A stretch of 64,000 nucleotides of DNA from a virus. The DNA lies in IMG/VR virus record IMGVR_UViG_3300042890_002721, positions 1 to 64,000 of that record, one strand, 5' to 3'. The position numbers were made by a program, and so were the translations under genes. Position 1 is the stretch's first letter. Each line of letters starts with the position of its first letter. Under the pieces are notes generated by a model. The model worked only from the letters and a program-made list of their open reading frames with translations. It had not been told where the DNA came from and searched no databases. Shown here one piece after another: positions 14,307 through 22,720 of this stretch.

Positions 14307-14486
14307 TTATGCTTCTTTTTTATTTTTGTTAGAAACTTCGATACGAAGTGCTTGAGCAGTTGTTTTAATCTCTTGTAAACCTTTTCTAAGTCTTACACCA
14401 GCAGCTTTATTATCTTTTTCGTAAAATTTAATTGCATCTTCTTCTAAAGAAGCAATAAGTGTTTTTAATTCATTAAAATTCTCCAT
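14307..14486 (-). CDS. histone H1-like protein (Hc1 family), 59 aa
   Basis: A small helical DNA-binding protein reading MENFNELKTLIASLEEDA, then FYEKDNKAAGVRLRKGLQ and a basic tail. This closely follows the short Hc1/histone H1-like proteins that are nearly universal in Bacteroidetes (ME.FNELK.LVASLE.DA.KFYEKGNKAAGTR.RKGLQ, from memory). It may coat or condense phage or host DNA. The start at 14486 is chosen by analogy with that family over the ATG at 14495. The gene overlaps its upstream neighbour. Confidence 0.8.
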   Translation of the reverse strand: MENFNELKTLIASLEEDAIKFYEKDNKAAGVRLRKGLQEIKTTAQALRIEVSNKNKKEA

Positions 14487-14715
14487 TTTGTTCATTGTTT
14501 AAAATGTTGTTATTGTTATTGATTGAAAACATAGATGTAAATTTAACTATGCTAGCTTCAACCATCACCATCTTAGATAGTAATTTTTTTATTTTTTTTG
14601 TTTTTTCATTGACACCTAGGTTGGAGTTAATAGTTGATTCCAATTCATCTTCTAATTTTAACACATCAGAATTTAAATCCATCATCACTATTTTAAAAAG
14701 TCTTTCTCCATCCAT
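14473..14715 (-). CDS. hypothetical coiled-coil protein, 80 aa
   Basis: Helical throughout with a run of Asn near the C-terminus (FSINNNNNILNNEQ). It overlaps the start of the Hc1 gene by 14 nt, so the two are probably co-translated. No family recognised. Confidence 0.5.
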   Translation of the reverse strand: MDGERLFKIVMMDLNSDVLKLEDELESTINSNLGVNEKTKKIKKLLSKMVMVEASIVKFTSMFSINNNNNILNNEQNGEF

Positions 14716-14766
14716 ATTTTAAAACTACTACATTATTATTAAAAATAAATACTAAAAACCTTTTTT

Positions 14767-15237
14767 TTAGATTATTTTCAATGATTTCTCAAAAATTCTG
14801 TAAATTTCAATTAATGTATCCATATCGGCATTGGTTTTAACCCTATTATAATCAAAAATATTATCCCATAAAGATAAGACGTTTTTACCAGAATTTTCAA
14901 ATATTACTTTATCTGTTGACGTATAGAATACTTCTAGCATAAATTCTAAGAAATAATTATATAGCTTAATATTTTGAAATATAATACCTTCAGTGATGAA
15001 ATTGGTTATGTTGGTATCCCAACACCATTTAAAATGATTTTCTTGGTCATCTATGTTGGTAACGTCATCACCCATGTAAGTATCAAATGTAAGCATTAAT
15101 AATGATTGCACAAAATCATTATAAAGCTCACATTTCTCATACTTTATATTATTAGCACCATAAATAATTATGATACTTTCTTTACTCATTGGTGTGTTGA
15201 TATAATCCAAAAAATTAATTCTATTTTTATTATCCAT
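14767..15237 (-). CDS. hypothetical protein, 156 aa
   Basis: An acidic, helix-rich protein with many aromatic residues (NHFKWCWDTNITNF; YNYFLEFMLEVFY). No motif or family recognised. It is a single gene between the Hc1 cluster and the damaged copy of the transpeptidase-like gene. No promoter of the TAnnTTTG class is seen before it; a loose TAATATTTATT lies ~45 nt upstream. Confidence 0.55.
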   Translation of the reverse strand: MDNKNRINFLDYINTPMSKESIIIIYGANNIKYEKCELYNDFVQSLLMLTFDTYMGDDVTNIDDQENHFKWCWDTNITNFITEGIIFQNIKLYNYFLEFMLEVFYTSTDKVIFENSGKNVLSLWDNIFDYNRVKTNADMDTLIEIYRIFEKSLKII

Positions 15238-15282
15238 TAATATTTTTCTAATAATATAATACCATTATTAGAAAAATAAATA

Positions 15283-15408
15283 TTATTTTATATCATTTGA
15301 TTCTATTAGTGTATAAGTAAATGAATTACCATGAATCTTAGCAGACTTTTTAACTATCTTCATGAATTCATCAAAATCTTTAACCCTCTTAAAAACTTGA
15401 CACCCTTC
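15283..15408 (-). pseudogene. orphan 3' end of the L,D-transpeptidase-like gene
   Basis: This stretch translates to EGCQVFKRVKDFDEF, continuing to a stop after SNDIK. It matches the last ~43 codons of the intact gene at 15972-16571 (EGCLVFKRVKDFDEF ... SNDVKH) with scattered differences. It begins exactly where the GIY-YIG gene ends. I read it as the original gene end, cut off when the endonuclease gene arrived with its own version of the 3' end. Confidence 0.85.
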
Positions 15409-15988
15409 ACGTAGCATCTTCAATTATATATCTTCTTTTTAATTTATAAGTATTTTTACACATTCGTATATTACTAGGTTTAGCATTAAGACCTATTGCA
15501 CAATCTTTAGAGTTATTAAAAAAATAAATTTCACCAGTTTGTGTGTCAGTAACTTTTAATGGTACTTTACTATTTGAATCACTTTGTTTCTTTTTAAAAG
15601 AATCATTGACAAATTTACCACCATAGTTAGGATTATTAACACCTTTATTAGCTTTAGAAATTTTTAAAATTATTTCACACCTATTTGGATGGTTAGAAAT
15701 AGTATCACCACCATCACCACCATTTGTCATATTAATCAAACTTCCGTTATTAATTTTACGACCAATACGATTAATCCAATATATTTCTCTTTCTAATGAT
15801 TCAATATTAGTTAACCCATCTTCCAATATTATAATATCATACCCATATTTATTTACAATACGATGCCAATATTTAGAACGACCATGTGTACTAACACATC
15901 TATCACCAAAACCTTTACCAACATAAAAAACAACATTTGTTGCTGTATTTATATGTGCATATACATAATATTTAGTGTTTAACATCAT
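15407..15988 (-). CDS. GIY-YIG homing endonuclease, 193 aa
   Basis: The N-terminal ~90 residues form a GIY-YIG nuclease (YYVYAHINTATNVVFYVGKG, then Arg and a Glu in ESLEREIYW). The C-terminal half carries NUMOD-like DNA-binding segments (ISKANKGVNNPNYGG; SKDCAIGLNAKPSNI). It is free-standing, like the T4 Seg enzymes. Its start overlaps the 3' end of the intact transpeptidase-like gene by 17 nt, and its stop abuts a second, orphan copy of that gene's 3' end. Its cleavage site is therefore probably in the conserved SEGC codons. Confidence 0.92.
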   Translation of the reverse strand: MMLNTKYYVYAHINTATNVVFYVGKGFGDRCVSTHGRSKYWHRIVNKYGYDIIILEDGLTNIESLEREIYWINRIGRKINNGSLINMTNGGDGGDTISNHPNRCEIILKISKANKGVNNPNYGGKFVNDSFKKKQSDSNSKVPLKVTDTQTGEIYFFNNSKDCAIGLNAKPSNIRMCKNTYKLKRRYIIEDAT

Positions 15989-16571
15989 TACTATTAATTA
16001 AAGTTAGTGTAAATGAATTACCATGAATCTTTGCTGCTTTCTTAACTATTTTCATGAACTCATCAAAATCTTTAACCCTCTTAAAAACTAAACAACCTTC
16101 TGACCAGTTTTCAACCCAAGTTGAATCTTTACCAGCTTTATGGATATTGATACCGAATACACCTTCATCAATCTTTGTTTCATCAAATACTAAATCTTTA
16201 TTTGGGTCACGATAAACCTTTACCGATTTTGCTTGTTTTAAGGCCTCGTACTTACCTTGGTGAAGACCTAACGCATGTGAACCTCTATATTGTCCTTCAA
16301 CAAGTCTAGCAACACCTTTAGCGTTGTGATATTCCATTACACCTTTCTTACCTGGTTCTGTTGTGTTCATCCATTCTTTATAAACCCAATTACCAGTCTC
16401 ATCTTTATATGATATTGTAATCATATCATCAAATACGTTTGTTACTTTATTTGCAGTTGATGAGTTTCTAACACCTACGATGTTTACATCATAAGATTTA
16501 TTTTTTATGTCATTAAAATAGACATAACCTTTTGAAGACAATGCCGCTTCAATTTGTTCTCTTGTATACAT
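15972..16571 (-). CDS. L,D-transpeptidase-like protein, 199 aa
   Basis: The C-terminal half contains GINIHKAG, then about 12 residues, then SEGCLVF. This His...Ser-x-Gly-Cys arrangement is that of YkuD-type L,D-transpeptidases, whose Cys attacks peptidoglycan stem peptides. The N-terminal half holds a beta-rich stretch and a short conserved-looking GQYRGSHALGLH. The gene lies next to the lysozyme gene, so a role in cell-wall attack is likely, but the family also includes virion proteins. The last ~43 codons were replaced together with the endonuclease insertion. Confidence 0.7.
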   Translation of the reverse strand: MYTREQIEAALSSKGYVYFNDIKNKSYDVNIVGVRNSSTANKVTNVFDDMITISYKDETGNWVYKEWMNTTEPGKKGVMEYHNAKGVARLVEGQYRGSHALGLHQGKYEALKQAKSVKVYRDPNKDLVFDETKIDEGVFGINIHKAGKDSTWVENWSEGCLVFKRVKDFDEFMKIVKKAAKIHGNSFTLTLINSNDVKH

Positions 16572-16575
16572 AGTT

Positions 16576-17037
16576 TTATTTTTTAAAATATAAATCAGCT
16601 TCAGCTTGCCTTCTTAATACTAAGCCTTTTAAAACTTTATTTGAAGCTTTTGTCCATTTCATGAACTCAGCTCTTATTGTTTCATCTTTTGCGTTTTTGT
16701 TGACTTTCTTCAATAATGTTGACGATTTTAGGTTTGATGGTCCTAAGTTGTAACAAAATGATACTAGTGCGTCAAATTGGTGTTGTGTGATTGTATCTAT
16801 ACAATATGAGTCAACATATTGTTCAAATTTTGACAACATATCTTTTAGTAGTTCAACACCTTCTGCTTCAGTCATTGGTTTATCAGCCATTGTAACTTTT
16901 TTACCGTTAGGGTAGAAGGTCGCTCCGTATGCTATTGTTGGAATCCCAGCTGGACACTTATATGGTTTAGACATAAACCCTTCAAACTTTTTGATTAGTT
17001 CGATACCTTCACTACCCGTTTTTGTAATTTTTTCCAT
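16576..17037 (-). CDS. GH24 lysozyme (endolysin), 153 aa
   Basis: Hydrolyses the glycan strands of peptidoglycan. The active-site pattern E-x8-C-x5-T is present: Glu19 in KKFEGF, Cys28 in KCPAG and Thr34 in IPTIAYG. In T4 lysozyme the middle residue is Asp; Cys at this place occurs in a subset of phage lysozymes. There is no signal peptide, so a holin would be needed. Length is typical. It lies 5 nt upstream of the L,D-transpeptidase-like gene and has a TATTTATA box at 17055-17062. Confidence 0.93.
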   Translation of the reverse strand: MEKITKTGSEGIELIKKFEGFMSKPYKCPAGIPTIAYGATFYPNGKKVTMADKPMTEAEGVELLKDMLSKFEQYVDSYCIDTITQHQFDALVSFCYNLGPSNLKSSTLLKKVNKNAKDETIRAEFMKWTKASNKVLKGLVLRRQAEADLYFKK

Positions 17038-17054
17038 AATTATTATTGTTTAGT

Positions 17055-17062
17055 TATAAATA
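17055..17062 (-). promoter_or_regulatory. TATTTATA box before the lysozyme gene
   Basis: Coding-strand TATTTATA, 17 nt before the ATG at 17037. Confidence 0.45.
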
Positions 17063-17073
17063 TCTTTTAAATA

Positions 17074-17102
17074 AAAAAGGTACCCGTTATGAGTACCTTT
17101 TT
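17074..17102 (-). terminator. terminator of the 617-aa gene
   Basis: A perfect 10-bp stem (AAAAAGGTAC with GTACCTTTTT) with a 9-nt loop, 19 nt past the stop at 17122. Confidence 0.85.
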
Positions 17103-17121
17103 TTATTTTATTTATATTTAA

Positions 17122-18975
17122 TTATTCTTCTTCGTCTTCTTCTTGTGATTCTTTAACCACACCTTCTTCTTCTTCTTCAGATTCTTCTTCAGATTCTTCT
17201 TCCATATAAGATTCGTTGATTGGTTCAAATCTAACACCACCTAACGTAATACCTTCAGTTATTGCTTCTTCTTTAGCAACAGTTTCTTGGTTAGCTGTAG
17301 ATTCTTTACCCATATGGATATGTTTCTTAGCTTCAGCAGCATGAGGTACATTTATATCTTCCCAATGACCAGCTTTAGCTTTTTTACCTTCAATGTTTTC
17401 ACCTTCAGTTTTAACTTTAGTAGTTTCTTCAACTTCTTCAGTTGTTACATCTTCAACACCTTCTTCTTCCTCTTCTTCTTCTTCTTGGTTAAAAGATTCT
17501 TTCATTGTTACGTGTTTAGTTGCATCAGCAGATTTTTTCTTAACATTTTCCCATTCACCTTTTTTAGGTGCTGGTGCTTTTGTACCTTTTTCAGTTGATA
17601 CAGAACCTTCTACATGAGCTTTAGCTTCAGCAGCGTGAGATACAGCATCATCTAAATCACCTTCTTTTGCAGCTGGTGCTTGAGTTCCTTTATCTTTAGA
17701 TACAGAACCTTCTACATGTTTAGTAGCTTCTGGTGCTTTTTTAGTTATACCATCCCATTCACCAGTTTTAGCTTTTGCGTTTTCAATATCTTCACCTTCT
17801 AACAACATTTTTGATTTGCTATAGATATCACCAAAAACAGCGTTTTCATTGATTCTAGCATTACCTTTTAAAAGACCAAGAGTTTCAGTTGATTTATAAC
17901 CCATAAGGTGTTTCATGTGAGCCATATCTTCAGATACCATTTTCTTATCAGATGCCATAAGTACAACAGCTCTACCTTCAGTTAAGTTACCTTCCCAACG
18001 GATTTTATAAGTTTCATTACCATCTGTCATTTCGAATTGTTTATTATCTACTCTGTAAGATTCTGGTATCATTTTAAGTGCATTTCCAACACCGTTAAAC
18101 TCTTTTTTAAATTTAAGTCTTTTCATTCCTTCTTTTATTTGTATTTTGTTGTTATCATTATTTTCGAACATACCACCTTTCATAGCTTTTTTATCTAACT
18201 TGGTAGCTGATTTTTTAGCAGTTTGCATTGCTAAAGTAAATTGTTTTTTATTTAATAAAGAAATTATCTTATTAATAGCATTACCATATTCCATACTATC
18301 TGGCATATCAGATAACATACCAGTTTCACTGTATCTATTTAATAATTTTTCAGCTACTTTATCAACACCAGTTTCAGCTATCCAACCACTTATGATTCTA
18401 GCGTTTTTTTCTTCTGGAGTTTCAATATTCTCATCTAAAGCATAAGGTCTATGACCAGTATCCTTTAAATCAGCTTGGATGTCTCTACCTCTAAGGTTAA
18501 GTGTTGGAGTTTGATTATTTCTTTTTTCAGTTGATGCTTTAACTCGTTTAACCAAATTTTTACCAAAGTCTGGACCAGTAAACCCTTGTTGTTTAGGTAT
18601 TACATTAGCCCATTCTGGGTTATTACCCATTCTAGTACTACCTTCGATTGCCTCTTCAGCTCTCTTTTTAAAGTTATCATCTGGTTTACTGTCATATTGA
18701 AGCATTTCTTGACCATTCATGATTTCCATTTCTTCATGATATGTTTTCTCAAAATCATCATCATAATTAAATTTGTTCTGAGCCATTTCTTGTTCATTTT
18801 TGTCAGCTTTAACATTTTTCTCAAATGCTGTGACATCTTTCTCAATAGCTTTAACACCGTCTTTGTTAAATTTACCAGATTCTTTATTGACAGCAGCTGT
18901 TACCGAAATTCCAGGTACTGTTTCCTCTGTGATAAATTTACTATTTAAGTGTTTTTTTATTATGTTTTTATCCAT
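17122..18975 (-). CDS. long acidic repeat protein, possible virion component, 617 aa
   Basis: The N-terminal ~270 residues are charged and helical. Residues ~400-520 hold three to four imperfect repeats built on GEWD..T.KAPEATKHVEGSVS followed by KGT.APA.K. The C-terminus is a run of Glu. The gene stands with its own TATTTATA box and terminator. Long acidic proteins with a nearby scaffold or virion cluster are common in large phages, but I know no family for this one. An internal scaffold or virion-packaged protein is one possibility. Confidence 0.6.
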   Translation of the reverse strand: MDKNIIKKHLNSKFITEETVPGISVTAAVNKESGKFNKDGVKAIEKDVTAFEKNVKADKNEQEMAQNKFNYDDDFEKTYHEEMEIMNGQEMLQYDSKPDDNFKKRAEEAIEGSTRMGNNPEWANVIPKQQGFTGPDFGKNLVKRVKASTEKRNNQTPTLNLRGRDIQADLKDTGHRPYALDENIETPEEKNARIISGWIAETGVDKVAEKLLNRYSETGMLSDMPDSMEYGNAINKIISLLNKKQFTLAMQTAKKSATKLDKKAMKGGMFENNDNNKIQIKEGMKRLKFKKEFNGVGNALKMIPESYRVDNKQFEMTDGNETYKIRWEGNLTEGRAVVLMASDKKMVSEDMAHMKHLMGYKSTETLGLLKGNARINENAVFGDIYSKSKMLLEGEDIENAKAKTGEWDGITKKAPEATKHVEGSVSKDKGTQAPAAKEGDLDDAVSHAAEAKAHVEGSVSTEKGTKAPAPKKGEWENVKKKSADATKHVTMKESFNQEEEEEEEEGVEDVTTEEVEETTKVKTEGENIEGKKAKAGHWEDINVPHAAEAKKHIHMGKESTANQETVAKEEAITEGITLGGVRFEPINESYMEEESEEESEEEEEGVVKESQEEDEEE

Positions 18976-18991
18976 TATTAGTATGTTTTAA

Positions 18992-18999
18992 TATAAATA
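18992..18999 (-). promoter_or_regulatory. TATTTATA box before the 617-aa gene
   Basis: Coding-strand TATTTATA, 16 nt before the ATG at 18975. Confidence 0.45.
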
Positions 19000-19020
19000 T
19001 CTAACTTTTTACTAAAGTTA

Positions 19021-20928
19021 TTAGGCTTTATTGTTTTTTGTTTTTATTATAGTTATCACTTCTTCAACTGTTTTACCAGTTTTTTTAGCAATTGTTTCAT
19101 ATATTTTGTTCTCACCTAAAGATGGTGCATTTATAGAACCTTTTTTATATTTAACTTTTAATGATGAAGCACCAGAGTTACAACCACCATTTTGAGCTTC
19201 TTTATTGTTATTGGGTTTAGAACATTCTGGTTGGTCAACAAAAGCACCGCCAGCCCATTGTGGGGTTGTTTCAGCTTTGGTTGTAACGTCAGAAAAATCA
19301 GTATGATTTTTTTTCATCTTAAATGCTGGTACTGTATATTCACCAGTTGAATCAGAACCACTAGTTGTTTCTTTTAATTCTCTACGAATCATTTCTTCTT
19401 CTTCTTCTTCTTCTTCTTCTCTCATTTTTCCAAACAATGGTGCAGTAAAAGCACCAGAAGAAGCAGCAGTTGTTTCATCAATCTCACCAGATTCTTTTCT
19501 TCTAGCTAATTCTTTAGCTCTAATATCTTTTATTTTTTGTAAGGTAGCAGCTTTTTCTTCATCTGATTTAACACTAGGCTCACCAGTAAATCCTTTACCT
19601 AAATCTTGTTTAATCTTTTCTCTATCAATAGCATGTTTAACAAAACTATCATCACTTTCTTGCATTGGATTTAAAGCGTTGGTTATGTTTTTATCTTTAT
19701 CATAGATATCAAGTAATTCAGCTCTTAATGTATCATCAATTTTAACCAAATTAGCATCAGATTCCCAACCTTGTACTCCTATACCTTTTGATAATGAGTT
19801 TAAATTCTCATCAACATATGTTGATAAAATCTCACCATCCATATCAAATTCACCATAAGTATAATCAGCGAAACCTTCTTCATCTTGGCCATCAGAATCC
19901 ATAGGTACTTTACCTAAATCTGAAGCAACACTAGCAAAACCTTTTTCATCTTCACTAGTTAAATAAAAATAATTAAAACACCATAAATCATTTCTATGTT
20001 TCATTATAGCAACTTCTTTATTGAAAGCTATTGTTTCAAAATCAGATGTTGGTGCTATACTTCTTTTTGTGTATTGTTGATTTGATTGGTTAGCTGGATG
20101 TTCTGAGTGTGAATCAAACCAATCACCTTCTTGTAGGTCAACTGTTGTGTCAATACCTTCAGAAATTGATGTTAATTTATCTTCAATTGCTTGTAAGGTT
20201 TGGTCTTTATCACCCATCGATTTCGTAATAACATAAGTATTATCTCCAGAGCTCTTAATTAATGGTGGGTTGTTTTTAAGCAATTCTAAGCATATTTTAT
20301 CAAAAGTTAACCCTTTCTTCTCCCAATATGGTGAAAGTTCGTTAGCTTTACCGTATAGTCTTGCTATAAGTCCTTTCATTTCAGTTTTGATATTACCTTC
20401 TGATTCTTCAGATATTGGTTTACCAAAATCTTGTATTGCTGAAGGTGCATCGGAAGTTTTTTGTTTTATGTTAAAATCTTTACCTTCAGCTTCTTCATCA
20501 ACTGGTTTTAAACTAACAACATCATTTGATACTGGCATTTCTTTTTTAAATGCTTTATCAACTCTAGCTTCACCACCTTTTATATCGGAATCCTCTTGAA
20601 GCTTATGCATTGTTTTAAACTTATCGTAAGCATAAACTAAATCTTGACCAAAAGCGTAAGTACCAACATCAACTTTACCATCTGGATATTTAGCCCAAAC
20701 ATATTGATATTTATTACCGTTCATCTCAAAAGGTTCTTCACCAGACATTTCTTTATAGTATTCAACATATAAAGGGTCTTTATCGATAGCTTTATCTTTA
20801 TCTTCTTTTAATATTTTAGAACCAAAAATCCTATCATATTGTTCTTGAGTGATTTTAAGTGTATTTTTAGTGTTTTTATTTAAACCTAAAAGTTCAGCTT
20901 GTCTTTCAGTAATTTTAATCTTTTTCAT
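19021..20928 (-). CDS. long acidic protein with AxSSGxFxAPLFG-type motifs, 635 aa
   Basis: Starts with two short peptides in succession (IKITERQAELLGL and LKITQEQYDRIFG), a pattern I have seen at the start of environmental phage proteins. Near residues 480-560 two related motifs occur: TTAASSGAFTAPLFGK and TTSGSDSTGEYTVPAFK, separated by a poly-Glu run. The end is a small basic helix domain (IAKKTGKTVEEVITII). Likely virion-associated by context and size; no function can be assigned. Confidence 0.6.
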   Translation of the reverse strand: MKKIKITERQAELLGLNKNTKNTLKITQEQYDRIFGSKILKEDKDKAIDKDPLYVEYYKEMSGEEPFEMNGNKYQYVWAKYPDGKVDVGTYAFGQDLVYAYDKFKTMHKLQEDSDIKGGEARVDKAFKKEMPVSNDVVSLKPVDEEAEGKDFNIKQKTSDAPSAIQDFGKPISEESEGNIKTEMKGLIARLYGKANELSPYWEKKGLTFDKICLELLKNNPPLIKSSGDNTYVITKSMGDKDQTLQAIEDKLTSISEGIDTTVDLQEGDWFDSHSEHPANQSNQQYTKRSIAPTSDFETIAFNKEVAIMKHRNDLWCFNYFYLTSEDEKGFASVASDLGKVPMDSDGQDEEGFADYTYGEFDMDGEILSTYVDENLNSLSKGIGVQGWESDANLVKIDDTLRAELLDIYDKDKNITNALNPMQESDDSFVKHAIDREKIKQDLGKGFTGEPSVKSDEEKAATLQKIKDIRAKELARRKESGEIDETTAASSGAFTAPLFGKMREEEEEEEEEMIRRELKETTSGSDSTGEYTVPAFKMKKNHTDFSDVTTKAETTPQWAGGAFVDQPECSKPNNNKEAQNGGCNSGASSLKVKYKKGSINAPSLGENKIYETIAKKTGKTVEEVITIIKTKNNKA

Positions 20929-20933
20929 ATTTA

Positions 20934-21188
20934 TTAGCTACTTTTGTTGCTTAAGTTATTCTGCCAAAGGCTTCTTTTATTCCAAAGTGTCTTATATAAA
21001 CTAGAAATAACATTTCCAGTTATTTCAACAATTTTATCTTCAAGCTCTTTGTCATCTTTAAGTTTATCCTTAACAATTTTTTCAATCTTAGTTTTAAATT
21101 CACTAGTATTCATATATACCTTAAGTTCTTTGGATATATCAGACTTTGTTAATTCTTCATTAATTTTTTTATTGTTTTGGGGTACCAT
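20934..21188 (-). CDS. conserved hypothetical phage protein, 84 aa
   Basis: A helical protein. Its C-terminal part, a core ISSLYKTLWNKRSLW, resembles the I..VL..LYK.LW.KR..W ending of short proteins found beside structural genes in large phages. Function unknown. Its stop lies 5 nt before the 635-aa gene and it has a TATTTATA box at 21200-21207. Confidence 0.6.
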   Translation of the reverse strand: MVPQNNKKINEELTKSDISKELKVYMNTSEFKTKIEKIVKDKLKDDKELEDKIVEITGNVISSLYKTLWNKRSLWQNNLSNKSS

Positions 21189-21199
21189 ATTGTTTTATA

Positions 21200-21207
21200 T
21201 ATAAATA
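21200..21207 (-). promoter_or_regulatory. TATTTATA box
   Basis: Coding-strand TATTTATA, 11 nt before the ATG at 21188. Confidence 0.45.
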
Positions 21208-21224
21208 TGTTGTCTAAAACAAAA

Positions 21225-21244
21225 AAAACCCAATCAAGGGCTTT
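21225..21244 (-). terminator. terminator of the 239-aa gene
   Basis: AAAGCCC pairs with GGGTTT(T) through one G-U pair around a 6-nt loop and is followed on the minus strand by eight T. Confidence 0.65.
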
Positions 21245-21264
21245 ATTTTATTGTGTTTTATAAA

Positions 21265-21984
21265 TTATACGATACTATACTTTCTTGGTTGTATTTTAAT
21301 ACTAGTAGTTGAAACATTATCGTCACCATATGTAAGTCTAGAGAAACCAATCCCATCAATACTACAATCATCCAATAAAATAGTTTCCAATACATCGTTG
21401 TTTGGTCCTAGTGTTTTTATTATAAAGTTAAAACTATGTTTATTAACCAACATCTCATTTAACCTAACGTTTAATTTGACATCATCATTTGTGATTAAAT
21501 CGTATAAATCAACTACTATTAGTGATATCTTTGGTTTAGAACTAATCTTTAACCCTAGGAATCGTTTCTCATCAAATGTTATTGTAGGTCTAGATATTGA
21601 TTTTACTTGATTTTGTCTTATCCCTAATTCTTGTGGAAATACTACGATGAATCTAGTGTTACTCTTAACGTCTACATAATCTTTCTTAGGTTCTACATCA
21701 ACTTTTTTATCAATACCAGTAACAAAGATTGGTTTACCAAGCATTTCTTTTCTAGATTTGTCTGCAATACCATCAATTGTAAAGCCTTTACGTGTGCTCA
21801 AAGGATTAGGTTTCCCAGTCAATTCCTCATAATGTGGGTTGGCTTCACCAGTGTATGGGTCGTACATTGGTATCTCTCTAGCTTCTTTTGGAGCATCAGT
21901 TAATAACCCTTGTGTAGATGGGATTACCTTTTTGGTTCTTTTTTTATACCTTCTTTTAGGTTTTGGTTGTTCTTGATTTTCCAT
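21265..21984 (-). CDS. putative tail or baseplate structural protein, 239 aa
   Basis: The N-terminus is very basic (PKPKRRYKKRTKK) and Pro-rich, probably disordered. Residues ~105-239 are a beta-rich domain ending IDGIGFSRLTYGDDNVST, then SIKIQPRKYSIV. Endings of this kind, a turn followed by a long strand, are common in tail tube or tube-initiator proteins. That is a resemblance only. It heads towards a group of lysis genes upstream and shares one base with the spanin-like gene's stop. Confidence 0.45.
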   Translation of the reverse strand: MENQEQPKPKRRYKKRTKKVIPSTQGLLTDAPKEAREIPMYDPYTGEANPHYEELTGKPNPLSTRKGFTIDGIADKSRKEMLGKPIFVTGIDKKVDVEPKKDYVDVKSNTRFIVVFPQELGIRQNQVKSISRPTITFDEKRFLGLKISSKPKISLIVVDLYDLITNDDVKLNVRLNEMLVNKHSFNFIIKTLGPNNDVLETILLDDCSIDGIGFSRLTYGDDNVSTTSIKIQPRKYSIV

Positions 21985-22451
21985 TATTTATAAATTAAAA
22001 CGATTATTGGTGCTACAATAGCTGCTGTAAACCCCATTATTTTTAAGACTTTTTGTTTTATTATTTCTTTTTTTTGTTTTTTTATTGTTTCATTAAGTAA
22101 TGAAATTTCTTTATCTTTGTTTGTTATAATATCATTTAAATTGTTAACAACCTTAATTTGTAGTTCACTTTTTGTTTGCATATCTCTAAGCATAGAAAAT
22201 TGAAAACCTACAGTTACATCTTTAAGTGAGTCATTTATTTCATAATATCTAACTAGACTGTCTAATTTTTGTTTTTCTAAAACATCAGCTAATATTATCT
22301 TCGCATCAGATAATTTAAATTGTATTAACGTATCACCATTAATAACCACCGCAGTTACTCTATTATCTTTTATTGAGATAGTTTGTGAAAGTGTTTGCAA
22401 CGACATTAGCAGACATGCGATTAACAGTAGGTTTAATTTTATTTTTTTCAT
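21984..22451 (-). CDS. exported coiled-coil protein, possible spanin subunit, 155 aa
   Basis: An N-terminal signal (KKIKLNLLLIACLLMSL) contains LIAC, which fits a lipobox with Cys13, though signal peptidase I cleavage after LSQ is equally possible. A coiled coil occupies residues ~55-130 and a membrane segment (IMGFTAAIVAPIIVLIYK) closes the protein. This spans both membranes, as a one-piece spanin would. It overlaps the next gene by 89 nt in another frame, an arrangement typical of Rz/Rz1 pairs. The spanin role is inference. Confidence 0.5.
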   Translation of the reverse strand: MKKIKLNLLLIACLLMSLQTLSQTISIKDNRVTAVVINGDTLIQFKLSDAKIILADVLEKQKLDSLVRYYEINDSLKDVTVGFQFSMLRDMQTKSELQIKVVNNLNDIITNKDKEISLLNETIKKQKKEIIKQKVLKIMGFTAAIVAPIIVLIYK

Positions 22452-22719
22452 TTTTAAGTTTTTGTATTTGTAGTTTCAATTCATCTATTTTATCATTATT
22501 AATATTTAATAACGCTTTAGCTTTAATGAATTCAATATTTAATTTTTTAATAGAATCATTTAATTGATTATTTCCACTAATCAATTTTTTATTAGATTCA
22601 TGTAAACCAGTTATTTCAGTTTGATTATCTATTGGTGGTGTTTTACTATTTAAAATAAAATTTAACACCAATAAAAATCCCAAAACTAATATCATTATGG
22701 TTTTTATATCTAATTTCAT
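22363..22719 (-). CDS. membrane-anchored coiled-coil protein, possible i-spanin, 118 aa
   Basis: One N-terminal membrane segment (IMILVLGFLLVLNFIL) followed by a long periplasmic coiled coil (residues ~35-95). This is the layout of inner-membrane spanins (Rz). Its 3' end overlaps the 155-aa exported protein by 89 nt in a different frame. Together they could link the two host membranes and disrupt the outer membrane at lysis. Confidence 0.55.
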   Translation of the reverse strand: MKLDIKTIMILVLGFLLVLNFILNSKTPPIDNQTEITGLHESNKKLISGNNQLNDSIKKLNIEFIKAKALLNINNDKIDELKLQIQKLKNEKNKIKPTVNRMSANVVANTFTNYLNKR

Positions 22720-22720
22720 A

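Noticed and set aside
17287-17598. Plus-strand Phe/Ser-rich ORFs opposite the long acidic genes (17-21 kb)
   Set aside because: They are antisense shadows of Glu/Lys codons in 17122-18975 and 19021-20928.
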